DNA of 64,000 nt from positions 545,294 to 609,293 of the forward strand of contig NZ_LIUT01000003.1 in assembly GCF_001277345.1 (NCBI RefSeq). The letters are read 5' to 3'. The DNA is from Paenibacillus solani (GTDB lineage Bacteria; Bacillota; Bacilli; Paenibacillales; Paenibacillaceae). How positions within the stretch are numbered: the stretch's first letter is position 1; the number at the start of each line of letters is the position of its first letter. A program made the position numbers and the translations under genes. The notes under the pieces were generated by a model. It was not told where the DNA came from. It saw only the letters and a list, made by a program, of their open reading frames with translations, and searched no databases. This document shows positions 8,431-17,279 of the stretch, piece by piece.

Positions 8431-9270
8431 TTAATCTGCGGTCGATAGTCCCAGCATCGGGAACATTCGCTGCAATTCTGCGCCGCTAGGGCGGCGACCA
8501 TAAGAAGCAATTTCAAATGGTTCTGCATAACGAACCTTTTTCATATGCTCCTTGCCATATCCGTACTCAAGCGCCGGTCTCATTTCTTCGGAGACGTTCA
8601 TAAATTCGGCCCAGTACTTCAACAGGAAACTCTTTTTGTCCTCCCAACTCTCAGGCACCTCGCCCAGGAAACCGCCCTGCCACGGAGCAAATTCATAGAA
8701 CTGGGAAGCATGAGCATCGCATGCAAGGAGCTTCTTCTCCAGAACGGGCTCAATATCAATGACAAGATCTGCCGAATAGTGCTGTTTCATTGAATAATCA
8801 GGCATTAACAGCACAACGGGGCTTTGATTCAGCGCAGCAGCTTCCGTAACGGCATTCGGCGTCTTGGCAGTGAGTGGAATGGCATCGCCAACTACCTTTC
8901 CAGCGTAACGGTTATCGGGATGTGCTCCTCCTTCAGGATGAAAGGTAATGACCACATCCGCTTTCCAATTTCTAATCTGCCGAATGACCTCGTTACGGAC
9001 CTCAAGGGTGGGAAGCAGTTCTCCATCCGGCGTATGCAGCACTTCGTATTCGTCAATTCCAAGCCTCTTCGCCGCGTCCTCGGCTTCCTGCCTCCGCCGC
9101 TTGACCAGCTCTGTGCGAGTCATCGAATAATGCCCACAGCAGCCGTCTGTCAGAGACAAAAATTTCACCCGATGCCCCAACTCCGCGAATAATGCTGCCG
9201 TTCCACCTGCATAAATGTCCGGTTCATCCGGATGTGCCCCGATGACGATTACACGAATCTCCTCTTTCAT
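8431..9270 (-). CDS. PIG-L family (LmbE-like) deacetylase
   Basis: A 279-residue protein of the PIG-L zinc deacetylase family, whose members remove N-acetyl groups from GlcNAc-containing glycoconjugates (MshB, BshB). The N-terminal zinc motif reads AHPDEPD instead of the usual AHPDDE, so the second acidic ligand is Glu. The second motif is AHPDNRYAG. A YGRRPSGAE segment lies near the C-terminus. AAGGAGG precedes ATG 9270. It sits between the TIM-barrel isomerase and the EamA transporter, which suggests deacetylation of an imported amino-sugar compound. It could instead belong to bacillithiol-type metabolism, but the operon argues against that. Confidence 0.87.
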   Translation of the reverse strand: MKEEIRVIVIGAHPDEPDIYAGGTAALFAELGHRVKFLSLTDGCCGHYSMTRTELVKRRRQEAEDAAKRLGIDEYEVLHTPDGELLPTLEVRNEVIRQIRNWKADVVITFHPEGGAHPDNRYAGKVVGDAIPLTAKTPNAVTEAAALNQSPVVLLMPDYSMKQHYSADLVIDIEPVLEKKLLACDAHASQFYEFAPWQGGFLGEVPESWEDKKSFLLKYWAEFMNVSEEMRPALEYGYGKEHMKKVRYAEPFEIASYGRRPSGAELQRMFPMLGLSTAD

Positions 9271-9301
9271 TCCACACGCCTCCTTAAAGTTTAAGTTATA
9301 T

Positions 9302-10342
9302 TCAACCAGCTAATCCAAGCTCCCTTAGCACCTGCTGAAGGTACTTCCGGGATGACTCCAGCCTGTCGTCCATCTCATCCCAGTAACTGATCGCCTCGTA
9401 TACATCCGGCTTCATCCATTCTCCCGAAGCTATTTTCTGCTCGCAGAGCATTGCCAATCTGACCAGCTCCGTCACTTCTGCCATGTTAAGATCAGGGTGA
9501 ACGTTCCTCCACTCCTCAACAAAAATATCAACATGCATCAATCCCTTGTGATCTTCAACCTGGACATGAAGTTCGGGATTAACCTTGCCAATCTCCGCAA
9601 AGATCGTCTTGTAGTCAACGATCCCTTGACCGGAAGCCTTCAACTGGCGCACCAGCCCGTTCTCCGAAAAATATAAAATACCATCCTTCGCATGCATCTG
9701 ATGAATATATGGCGCAGCCCGTCTGGCAACAGCTACTGGATCTTCGGCCCGGGACAGCACATTGGCCGTATCAAAGGCAACGCCGAGCACATCGTCTCCC
9801 ACCTCCTCAATCATGCGCAGCACTTCATAAGAAGTGATTTCCTCGTGCGTCTCAAGATTGATCCGCGATCCGGCGTCCCTCAGCACTGGTGCCAGCCGCT
9901 TCAAAAAGCGGGTTGTTGCTTGCAGCTGCTCTTCCCAGGTGACATCTGTCCGGAAACGATCGTTCACAAAATATCCGGTGTGCTCTCCACGCCACCCTGC
10001 GGTCACTCCGATAAGCTCCTTTGCACCCATCTCCGCAGCTGCGTAGATTTGCTTCTCCATCGCCAGCTTATAGTCGCCTCCGCCCAGCATCCAAATCTCC
10101 GGCGATTCCGTCGTATTATAAGGGTTAACCCGCCCGATGCCAAAATCGAGGAACATCTCAAGCTGCTGAGCGCATTGACTTGCTGCCCTTAAAGCACCGA
10201 TATCCAATGTCTTGGATACATAGAATGGGGATTTATAATACACTCCCTCGTAACCATCGGCTTTCGCTTTCTGGAGCACTTGCTCAACAGACATATATTC
10301 ATCCCTTAAATAACCGTGATGCAGCTCGATACCTACCTTCAT
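9302..10342 (-). CDS. Sugar phosphate isomerase/epimerase (AP-endonuclease-2 fold)
   Basis: A 346-residue TIM-barrel protein of the xylose-isomerase-like superfamily. The likely metal ligands lie at strand ends: Glu in NLETHEE, Asp in AFDTANV, His in HQMHAKD and Glu in VQVEDHKG. The start is ATG 10342, preceded by GGGGGGCGAG. The frame extends to 10426 but that part crosses an intercistronic stem-loop. Genes of this family next to Gfo/Idh proteins usually act in inositol or rare-sugar catabolism. The exact substrate is unknown. Confidence 0.85.
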   Translation of the reverse strand: MKVGIELHHGYLRDEYMSVEQVLQKAKADGYEGVYYKSPFYVSKTLDIGALRAASQCAQQLEMFLDFGIGRVNPYNTTESPEIWMLGGGDYKLAMEKQIYAAAEMGAKELIGVTAGWRGEHTGYFVNDRFRTDVTWEEQLQATTRFLKRLAPVLRDAGSRINLETHEEITSYEVLRMIEEVGDDVLGVAFDTANVLSRAEDPVAVARRAAPYIHQMHAKDGILYFSENGLVRQLKASGQGIVDYKTIFAEIGKVNPELHVQVEDHKGLMHVDIFVEEWRNVHPDLNMAEVTELVRLAMLCEQKIASGEWMKPDVYEAISYWDEMDDRLESSRKYLQQVLRELGLAG

Positions 10343-10386
10343 GGCTCTCGCCCCCCTACTGTTGTCTTGATCCGGATCCTCATATC

Positions 10387-10422
10387 GAGACAGCCCCTTG
10401 ATAAATAGCAAGAGGCTGTCTC
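10387..10422 (-). promoter_or_regulatory. Intercistronic stem-loop
   Basis: GAGACAGCCCCTTG (10387-10400) faces CAAGAGGCTGTCTC (10409-10422): a 14-bp stem with one wobble and an 8-nt loop. On the minus strand it lies 12 nt after the binding-protein stop codon and has no U-run. Such structures commonly stabilise the upstream mRNA or cut read-through, giving more binding protein than enzyme. Confidence 0.7.
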
Positions 10423-10433
10423 CCATTACTTGC

Positions 10434-12005
10434 TTACTTCAATGTATTGTTATAAATTTCAAGCAATCTGGTAACACCTTTTTCGTTAATTTCCTGCACG
10501 TAATTGTCCCAGTCCTTATCGATCGAAGATTTACCATAGACGAACTGTTCCTGCATTCTCATGAAGTAATCATGAACGGTTGTATTTCTCATCGTCTCTT
10601 CTTCCTTGTCTTCAGGAGTCAGCTTCGGAACTTTGGCAACGGCAGGGAACCAATTCTTCTGATTCGCTTCATCTGTTAGGGATTCAACAAGCGGATTGTT
10701 CAACACCTTAGAAAACCAGTCATATGTAAATACCGTAGTAAAGTTGTTGTTGGAAGCACCCACATTCCATAATGCCTTCTGGATGCTGCCGCTTTCCTTC
10801 ACAGCATCGGTGAAATCCCGCTGGCCGTCCTTCTCCATAAACGTTTCGCCATCAATACCCCAGGTTCCTATATTGATAGCCTCATCGCTATACATCCAGT
10901 TCACGTATTCCAGCAGCTTGTCAAAGTTCGGCTTTTTAGCCGCGCTCTCCGGAATGGCATAAGCGAAGTTGATGCGCTGTGCAGAAGGCCCCTTGACTCC
11001 GCCCGGTCCGGCAATCGGCGGAAGTGGAGCAAGCTCAAAATCCGGCGTTACATTCTTCTTGCCATCCGCATTAATCTGGCCTAACTCGCTGATCCAGGTA
11101 TAGGTGAATACGCTTTGTCCTGTCGCCATTTTCTGCTTCCACTGATCCGTGCTGGAAGTAAAAATCTCCGGATCCGCCAATCCATCCTCCATTAAACGAC
11201 TAAAGAAGGACAAGTATTGTTTATAATTCTCGCTTGTATATGCATATTCGAACTGGTTTGATTCAGAATTGAACAAGAAACCGTTATAGACAGGTCCGAC
11301 ACCCCATGCAGCCCCTGACAAGTTCAACAAGCCGAGCGCTCCGTTGAGGTTGGCCATCGGATAACTGTTGGGATCAGCCTCCTTCAGCTTTTTCAATACC
11401 GTGTACAGCTCGTCCATCGTTGTTGGAGCTTCGAGATTGTATTTTTTGAGCAAATCTACACGTATGACCGGAGCCGTGTTATACATCGCCGATTCGAACA
11501 TAAAAGGCAGCCCATACAACTTGCCATCCTTCAACGTCCAGTTGTCGAGTTCCTCGGAAATATTGTATTTCTCCAGTTTTTCCTTCAAATTTGGCAGTTT
11601 GTCCATATAATCGCTGATCGGCAGTAATACCCCGGTTTGAGCGAATTTCATATAGACAGGGTGTCCGACGGAGCTGATAAGGTCCGGAGCGGTGCCTGAA
11701 CTGAGAACAATATTCAGCTTGTTCTGGTAATCAGCGTCGGGTGTCGGCTGGATCTCCAGCTTCACATTCGCCTGCTTTTGAAATTCCTGCAATACAGGCC
11801 AGGACGCATTGAAGGGATAGGACGGATTATCGTCATACATCATCGTAATCGTGACAGGCCCATCACCGGCTTTTTCTGTAGCCGCACCTCCTTTGTCCTT
11901 CGTGCCAGAGCCTGAGCATGCGGATAAAACTAACGACATCGCCAGCGTAAGCGCGGCTCCCTTGGCAAACCACCTGCTTGCTCTTTTGCCTTGTACCTCT
12001 TTCAT
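10434..12005 (-). CDS. ABC transporter extracellular solute-binding lipoprotein
   Basis: A 523-residue lipoprotein. It has a basic N-terminus, a hydrophobic stretch and the lipobox LSAC with acylated Cys30, then a Ser/Gly/Thr-rich linker. The mature part is a family-1-like solute-binding protein of the large LplA type seen with LplB/LplC permeases in Paenibacillus. AAAGGGAGGC precedes ATG 12005. It lies downstream of both permease genes, in the order permease, permease, binding protein. No ATPase gene is present, so a shared MsmX-type ATPase probably energises uptake. The substrate is likely an oligosaccharide or glycoside; not determinable. Confidence 0.92.
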   Translation of the reverse strand: MKEVQGKRASRWFAKGAALTLAMSLVLSACSGSGTKDKGGAATEKAGDGPVTITMMYDDNPSYPFNASWPVLQEFQKQANVKLEIQPTPDADYQNKLNIVLSSGTAPDLISSVGHPVYMKFAQTGVLLPISDYMDKLPNLKEKLEKYNISEELDNWTLKDGKLYGLPFMFESAMYNTAPVIRVDLLKKYNLEAPTTMDELYTVLKKLKEADPNSYPMANLNGALGLLNLSGAAWGVGPVYNGFLFNSESNQFEYAYTSENYKQYLSFFSRLMEDGLADPEIFTSSTDQWKQKMATGQSVFTYTWISELGQINADGKKNVTPDFELAPLPPIAGPGGVKGPSAQRINFAYAIPESAAKKPNFDKLLEYVNWMYSDEAINIGTWGIDGETFMEKDGQRDFTDAVKESGSIQKALWNVGASNNNFTTVFTYDWFSKVLNNPLVESLTDEANQKNWFPAVAKVPKLTPEDKEEETMRNTTVHDYFMRMQEQFVYGKSSIDKDWDNYVQEINEKGVTRLLEIYNNTLK

Positions 12006-12082
12006 TGTTCAACTGCCTCCCTTTGATTGATATTAATCTATCATTAAAGCTGTTCAGGCTGAGCCTGCGTTTAAAACTGCCT

Positions 12083-12961
12083 TCATCCCTTAACGGAGCC
12101 GATCATAACTCCCTTGGCAAAATACTTCTGTGTGAAAGGGAATATAAGCATGATTGGAAGCGTAGTTGACATAATCGCGGCCGCCTTAAGCGATGCCGTC
12201 GATACACTGTTTCCGATGTCGCCAACCGCGGCGGCATTTCCCGCCAGTTCTGATCCCGAGATAATATTGCGAACAATCATCATAACCGGATGCTTATCCG
12301 TGTTGTTCAGATAAATCATTGAATTGAACCAGTTGTTCCAGTAATACACAATGAGGAACAAGGTAAGCGCCGCTAAAATCGGCTTAGACAACGGAAGCAC
12401 AATTTTTACAAGGATACGAAAAGGTCCTAATCCGTCAAGCATCGCAGATTCTTCAATCTCTTCGGGAATCCCTCCAAAATAAGTCATCATCAGCAGCAAA
12501 TAATAAGGCGTAATACTGAAGGGGAGTACGATAGCCCAAATGGTGTCTAACAGCCCCAGACTCTTGACCAGCATATAGGTTGGAATCAAGCCTCCGCTGA
12601 AAAACATAGTAAACATTATGAAGAGGATAAGCAGTTTACGGCCCTTAAGTGTTCTTTTTGACAGGGGATAAGCACAAATCGTCAGCATGAACAAACTAAG
12701 CGTCGTACCCAACACGGTTTGAAAAATAGAGTTTTTGAACCCAACGATAATACTCGGATGCTCAAAAACGCGAACATACGCATCCAGATTGAAGCCTTTG
12801 GGCCATATTCCTACCTTTCCTCCCACGACTGCGCTGGAATGGCTTAATGAGACGGAAAGAAGATGAAGAAACGGAATTAAGATAGCGGCTACAAGAAGGA
12901 GCATAATGACTGAATTAATAACCATGAACCATTTGAACCCTAGTGAACGTCGGTATAGCAT
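12083..12961 (-). CDS. Carbohydrate ABC transporter permease (LplC-like)
   Basis: A 292-residue inner-membrane permease with six hydrophobic helices. The cytoplasmic EAA loop reads EEIEESAMLDGLGPFRILVK, where the family consensus is EAAxxDGA. It belongs to the MalG/CUT1 class and resembles LplC/YtcP. GGAGGGAGG precedes ATG 12961. The partner permease ends 21 nt upstream. Confidence 0.92.
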   Translation of the reverse strand: MLYRRSLGFKWFMVINSVIMLLLVAAILIPFLHLLSVSLSHSSAVVGGKVGIWPKGFNLDAYVRVFEHPSIIVGFKNSIFQTVLGTTLSLFMLTICAYPLSKRTLKGRKLLILFIMFTMFFSGGLIPTYMLVKSLGLLDTIWAIVLPFSITPYYLLLMMTYFGGIPEEIEESAMLDGLGPFRILVKIVLPLSKPILAALTLFLIVYYWNNWFNSMIYLNNTDKHPVMMIVRNIISGSELAGNAAAVGDIGNSVSTASLKAAAIMSTTLPIMLIFPFTQKYFAKGVMIGSVKG

Positions 12962-12981
12962 TGCAGTTATCCTCCCTCCTG

Positions 12982-13884
12982 CTAATACAATGAAAAGCCG
13001 GATATTTTTCTTGAAATATAGTTGCCCGCCGAGACGAGCACGAGTCCGATTAACCCGCCAAACAGGCCTACGGCTGTAGCGTAGCTGTAATTGTTATTCT
13101 GCAAGCCCATACGGAAGACGAATGTGTCGATAATTTCACTCGTTACGGAGTTGCTAGGCGTATACAGCAATAACACCTTTTCAAATCCAAGCATCAGCAT
13201 GGAACCTAGGGAGATGATCAGCACAACGGAGATCGTCGGCAGAATCTGTGGAATCGTTACACTTAACGTTTGCCGCCATCTCCCGGCGCCATCCATCTCT
13301 GCCGCTTCATATAACTGTGTATCCACCGAGGAGAGAGCTGCAGTATAGATGATGGCATTCCAGCCCATGAACTGCCAGATGTCGGATGAGATGTAGATGG
13401 TCCGGAACCAGCCAGGCTCGTTAACAAAAAAGATGGGGTCGATCCCAAAATACCCCAAAAAGGAATTCACGATCCCGCTCGTGGGAGACAGAATTTCCTT
13501 CAGCATGCCCACGACAACGACAACTGCGACGAAATTCGGGAAATAAGAGATCGTCTGAATCACGGTCTTGATCTTCTTATTCAAAATTTCATTCAGCAGA
13601 AGTGCAAATAGAATGGGGAGCGTAAACGTAATAGCCAAATTCATAACGCTCAGGAGAATCGTATTCTGAAACGCCTTCCAGAAGCTGGGGTCATTCCAGA
13701 ACATTTTGAAGTACTGAAGTCCGACCCATTCCTCCCCGTATATTGACCCGCCCGGTACATACTTTCTAAAGGCGAGCACGTTACCGATAATTGGCCCGTA
13801 TCTGAAAATAATGAAATAAACAATTGGCAGTATGAGCATGATGTAATACGCTTTGTAGCGTTTGAAATATGGACTCACCCGCAT
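12982..13884 (-). CDS. Carbohydrate ABC transporter permease (LplB-like)
   Basis: A 300-residue permease of the MalF/CUT1 class with about six helices and the EAA loop LYEAAEMDGAGRWRQTLSVT. AAGGAGG precedes ATG 13884. It is the first gene of the minus-strand locus, so the operon promoter lies in the 259-nt divergent region shared with the AraC-type regulator. Confidence 0.92.
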   Translation of the reverse strand: MRVSPYFKRYKAYYIMLILPIVYFIIFRYGPIIGNVLAFRKYVPGGSIYGEEWVGLQYFKMFWNDPSFWKAFQNTILLSVMNLAITFTLPILFALLLNEILNKKIKTVIQTISYFPNFVAVVVVVGMLKEILSPTSGIVNSFLGYFGIDPIFFVNEPGWFRTIYISSDIWQFMGWNAIIYTAALSSVDTQLYEAAEMDGAGRWRQTLSVTIPQILPTISVVLIISLGSMLMLGFEKVLLLYTPSNSVTSEIIDTFVFRMGLQNNNYSYATAVGLFGGLIGLVLVSAGNYISRKISGFSLY

Positions 13885-14143
13885 ACCAACCTCCTTCTTT
13901 GTAATCTTCCATTATCCAAACACATCCGAAAACCGCTTACTACAGCCAAATCAAGCCGAATGTCACACGAATCTACTTCTTCAAAGTCACAAAAAATAAT
14001 CTTGTAACACTTTTCTACCTATTTGCTTAATGAATAGCTTGACTCGTTGACAAGAAAGCGCATCCATAATACTCTTTGTGTCTAAGCAACGAATAACTCG
14101 GGACGGATGTCAGGTGGCTGGATAAGAAAGGTGGGTTTAAGGA
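13885..14143. promoter_or_regulatory. Divergent promoter region of the sugar locus
   Basis: 259 nt between the first permease and the AraC-type regulator. On the plus strand TTGACA (14047-14052) is spaced 17 nt from TACTCT (14070-14075), a plausible sigma-A promoter for the regulator. The minus-strand promoter was not pinned down. Operator sites for the AraC protein would be expected here. Confidence 0.5.
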
Positions 14144-16456
14144 ATGGGGCGGGTGACTAACATATGGAAGGTTGGTTTCCAAAGTATCTTTTTTCGGTTC
14201 ATCATTTTGTTTGTCTCCATATCCTTGTTTATTCAAATCATTAATTTCGCAACTTACAATATGTATTTGCAGTATGTGCAGAGCCACATCGAAACCAACT
14301 ACATCAGCTCTCTCTCTAACGTGGCTTCTTCTCTTAACCATCTGTTTGAGGGGATATATCAATCCAACTTTTTGCTTGCGCTTGACCGAAGCATTCTGAG
14401 TGTCTTCTCCGAGGAAGAAGACAACAAAGATATATCTAAATACGCCGACATTAGCCAAAGCGTTAGATCCTTAGCGAGGATTAAATATTTTGATTCATTT
14501 ATTGACAGCGCTTATATTTACAAAAAGAAAGACGACCTTATTATTAGCAATGAAGGTACCTTCTCGGCCTCTTTCTTCTATGATAAGGTGTACCGGTTTG
14601 AGGAGTATCCCGCCGATTTCTGGAAATCGAATCATACCAGCAACCAGTTGTTCTCCATTTTGCCCCCCTCACAGATCAGCGGAACAACAAAGAATGTAGA
14701 CAAGGTCATTATCCCGATTGTTCAGACTAAGATTGCGGAATATTGGTCCAACAATCTGTATGTTATCAACCTGAATGCTCAAGCCATAGTGCGACTGCTG
14801 CAAGATTACAAATTAACGCCGGGCAGCATATTGTTCATTGCCGATAAGGAAGGGACGATGCTGTCTTCCTCTGAAGCCGATTTTGTCCGTAATTCGGAGT
14901 TGCAGGCATTCATGTCCAGTCTTCTTAGAACCTCGGATACCGGGGCACCAGTAAACTATCGTGAACAAAAAATGAGGGTAATCACCCTCAACACAAATTT
15001 TTTCTATAACGATGTCGTCATGATCGCCGCTGTGCCGGAAAATGAAATCCGCAGCAGTCTAAGCAATCTGGAGAAATTGAGGACTTGGTCGACGATATTC
15101 ACTTTCCTTCTCTCCTTGATCTTGTCGGTGGCTTTCAGCAAGAATCTGTATGCCCCGATTAAATCGCTCGTAGATCGGCTGAATGGCCCGCGTAACAATG
15201 AATTTAAATACCTGAATGATGAGATTGGCCGGATTATGAACAATGTACAATCGCTTAATCAGCAGCTTTCCTACGCGCTTCCACTAGCAAATGAGCAGTC
15301 CCTGGTAAAAATGCTGAAATATAACTACCTGTATGATGATGTCAGCATCGAAATCCATCCGCATAATAGCAGCTTTTCATTTGAACACGACCATTTTATC
15401 ATCACCGTCTTCCAGTTCAATTTCCGGAAGCCTTTCTATCATTCGTTCAGTGAATCCTTTCAGAGCGATTCTTCGAGAATGCTTACAAGCCTTTTAAAGG
15501 CGCTGCTGCCCGCAGATCATCCCTGCTACTTTCTGGAGATGGATGCCCATTTGTTCTGCTTGCTCGCTAACGTACCGGAGGGGACCTCTCAGGAGTTCTA
15601 TCAGCGGTATTGCGAGGATATTGTGGAGCTGTTCCGTACGGATGAGGACTTCCTCAGAGTTCATGCCGGAATCGGAAGCGTGGGCCATGGATATAAAGGG
15701 ATGCGCCAGTCATATATTCAAGCGATGAAGGCGCTCTGGCGCATTTCTCCATTCGATGGAAAGCGCGTTTATACATACACGGATATAGACCAGGAACCGG
15801 GCGTGATGCGATATTTGCTAAGCAGAGATGACGAGAATCGGCTGTTCAATCTGCTCTTATCTGATAAGAAGGAGGAAATGCATGATCTGTTAAAGAAAAT
15901 TATCGATCAAAACTTGGCTGCACGTATTTCTCCTTCACTGCTCAAGGAGCTGTACATGAGATTTTATATGATCGGCCTCCAGGTTCTGAAGCAGCGGGAC
16001 AAGGATTTGGATGAGGAAACCAGCAATCTGTATACGAGTTTTATTCTTTCTAATGAGTCCTTATCCGTAGATCAAATCACGGAATCCATTTTCTCCTATT
16101 TTGACACGGTTTCAAGCTTGTCCAGCGAAACGCTCAAATTTGACGTCGGTTCCTTCAAAGCCTTCATAGACGGGCATTATTACGAGGATATTCATTTGGA
16201 AATGCTAGCCCAGAAGTACAATACTTCCGCGCAGTATATGTCCCGTCTACTAAAAAGAGAGCTTGGCATGGGCTTCCAGGAATATTTACTGGATCTTAGA
16301 ATTCGTAGAGCCAAAGAGCTGCTATCTCAATCCGACCGCAAAATCGGGGACATCTGGGAAGCTGTCGGCTTCAATAACAGAAATACATTTATTCGCGCCT
16401 TTAAAGGCAAAGAGGGCATTACACCAAGCGAATATCGGAAAAACATGAATAAATAA
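14144..16456 (+). CDS. Membrane-anchored AraC family transcriptional regulator
   Basis: A 770-residue regulator with three parts. The N-terminus has a membrane helix (about 15-40), an extracellular sensor region and a second helix near residue 310-328. The middle cytoplasmic region carries no recognised enzyme motif. The C-terminal 100 residues form an AraC double helix-turn-helix, including HLEMLAQKYNTSAQYMSRLL and DIWEAVGFNNRNTFIRAFK. This architecture is common for Paenibacillus regulators paired with LplABC transporters. Divergent placement supports control of the adjacent transport operon. Confidence 0.9.
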   Translation: MGRVTNIWKVGFQSIFFRFIILFVSISLFIQIINFATYNMYLQYVQSHIETNYISSLSNVASSLNHLFEGIYQSNFLLALDRSILSVFSEEEDNKDISKYADISQSVRSLARIKYFDSFIDSAYIYKKKDDLIISNEGTFSASFFYDKVYRFEEYPADFWKSNHTSNQLFSILPPSQISGTTKNVDKVIIPIVQTKIAEYWSNNLYVINLNAQAIVRLLQDYKLTPGSILFIADKEGTMLSSSEADFVRNSELQAFMSSLLRTSDTGAPVNYREQKMRVITLNTNFFYNDVVMIAAVPENEIRSSLSNLEKLRTWSTIFTFLLSLILSVAFSKNLYAPIKSLVDRLNGPRNNEFKYLNDEIGRIMNNVQSLNQQLSYALPLANEQSLVKMLKYNYLYDDVSIEIHPHNSSFSFEHDHFIITVFQFNFRKPFYHSFSESFQSDSSRMLTSLLKALLPADHPCYFLEMDAHLFCLLANVPEGTSQEFYQRYCEDIVELFRTDEDFLRVHAGIGSVGHGYKGMRQSYIQAMKALWRISPFDGKRVYTYTDIDQEPGVMRYLLSRDDENRLFNLLLSDKKEEMHDLLKKIIDQNLAARISPSLLKELYMRFYMIGLQVLKQRDKDLDEETSNLYTSFILSNESLSVDQITESIFSYFDTVSSLSSETLKFDVGSFKAFIDGHYYEDIHLEMLAQKYNTSAQYMSRLLKRELGMGFQEYLLDLRIRRAKELLSQSDRKIGDIWEAVGFNNRNTFIRAFKGKEGITPSEYRKNMNK

Positions 16457-16478
16457 ACTGCTTTTTGCCTAACAAAAG

Positions 16479-16520
16479 AACGAACCCTAGAAGGAATCTA
16501 GTGGTTCGTTCCTCATTTGT
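16479..16520 (+). terminator. Terminator-like hairpin after the AraC-type gene
   Basis: GAACGAACC plus CTAG pairs with CTAG plus GGTTCGTTC across 16479-16511. The following T-tract is weak. It could serve both the regulator and the converging ktrA gene. Confidence 0.6.
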
Positions 16521-16595
16521 TTATGGGAGCCATCCATGTTCATCTCCGACTTCATCTGCCGTAATAAGAAATTGCTTGACCGTTCCTTCTTATCG

Positions 16596-17264
16596 CTACT
16601 CATCCTCGTTAATGACAGCCTCAAATCTATCAATATTATCATTATCACCGATCATGACCATAATATCTCCGGCGTTCAGCACATCCATCGCGGTAGGAGC
16701 AACAATGACCCCTGTCTGCTTTTGGATAGCGACGATGGTGCAGCTGTAATTCACGCGCCGGTTGATCTCACCCAGCATCTTGCCGTCAAGACATTGGGGC
16801 ACACTTAACTCTACGATGCTGTACTCCTTTGACAGCTCGATATAATCAAGCAGATTGGGCGTTACAAGCTGGTGAGCTACCCGGATGCCCATGTCCCGCT
16901 CCGGAAAAATAACCCGGTCCACACCCAGTCTCTCCAGCGCCCGACCGTGGAGCACGGATATCGCCTTGGCAACGACCATGCCTACACCCAGCTCTTTCAA
17001 CAGGATGGCCGACAGGATGCTCATTTGGATATCGTTGCCTATGGCAACGATCCCGCAATCGAAGTTGCGGATGCCAAGCGATTTAAGCACCTCTTCATCT
17101 GTAGCATCCGCTACCACCGTATGTGTCAGCAGCTCGCTCATATCTTCGACGACCTCTTCGTTCCGGTCGATACCGAGCACCTCATAGCCCTGTTCCATCA
17201 GTTCGAGTCCGAGGCTTGCGCCAAAGCGTCCCAAACCGATGATTGCAAATTGCTTTGGTTTCAT
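16596..17264 (-). CDS. ktrA: Ktr potassium uptake regulatory subunit (RCK/TrkA-N)
   Basis: A 222-residue cytosolic RCK protein, the same length as B. subtilis KtrA. The N-terminal Rossmann fold begins with IIGLGRFGASL (GLGRFG at 10-15). A TrkA-C domain follows from about residue 140. It binds ATP/ADP, and in this family the C-domain can bind c-di-AMP, gating the KtrB channel. It starts 15 nt after ktrB. The order here is ktrB then ktrA, behind a c-di-AMP riboswitch. KtrC is the alternative name for stand-alone paralogues. Confidence 0.92.
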   Translation of the reverse strand: MKPKQFAIIGLGRFGASLGLELMEQGYEVLGIDRNEEVVEDMSELLTHTVVADATDEEVLKSLGIRNFDCGIVAIGNDIQMSILSAILLKELGVGMVVAKAISVLHGRALERLGVDRVIFPERDMGIRVAHQLVTPNLLDYIELSKEYSIVELSVPQCLDGKMLGEINRRVNYSCTIVAIQKQTGVIVAPTAMDVLNAGDIMVMIGDNDNIDRFEAVINEDE

Positions 17265-17279
17265 GTCTCTCCATGCTCC

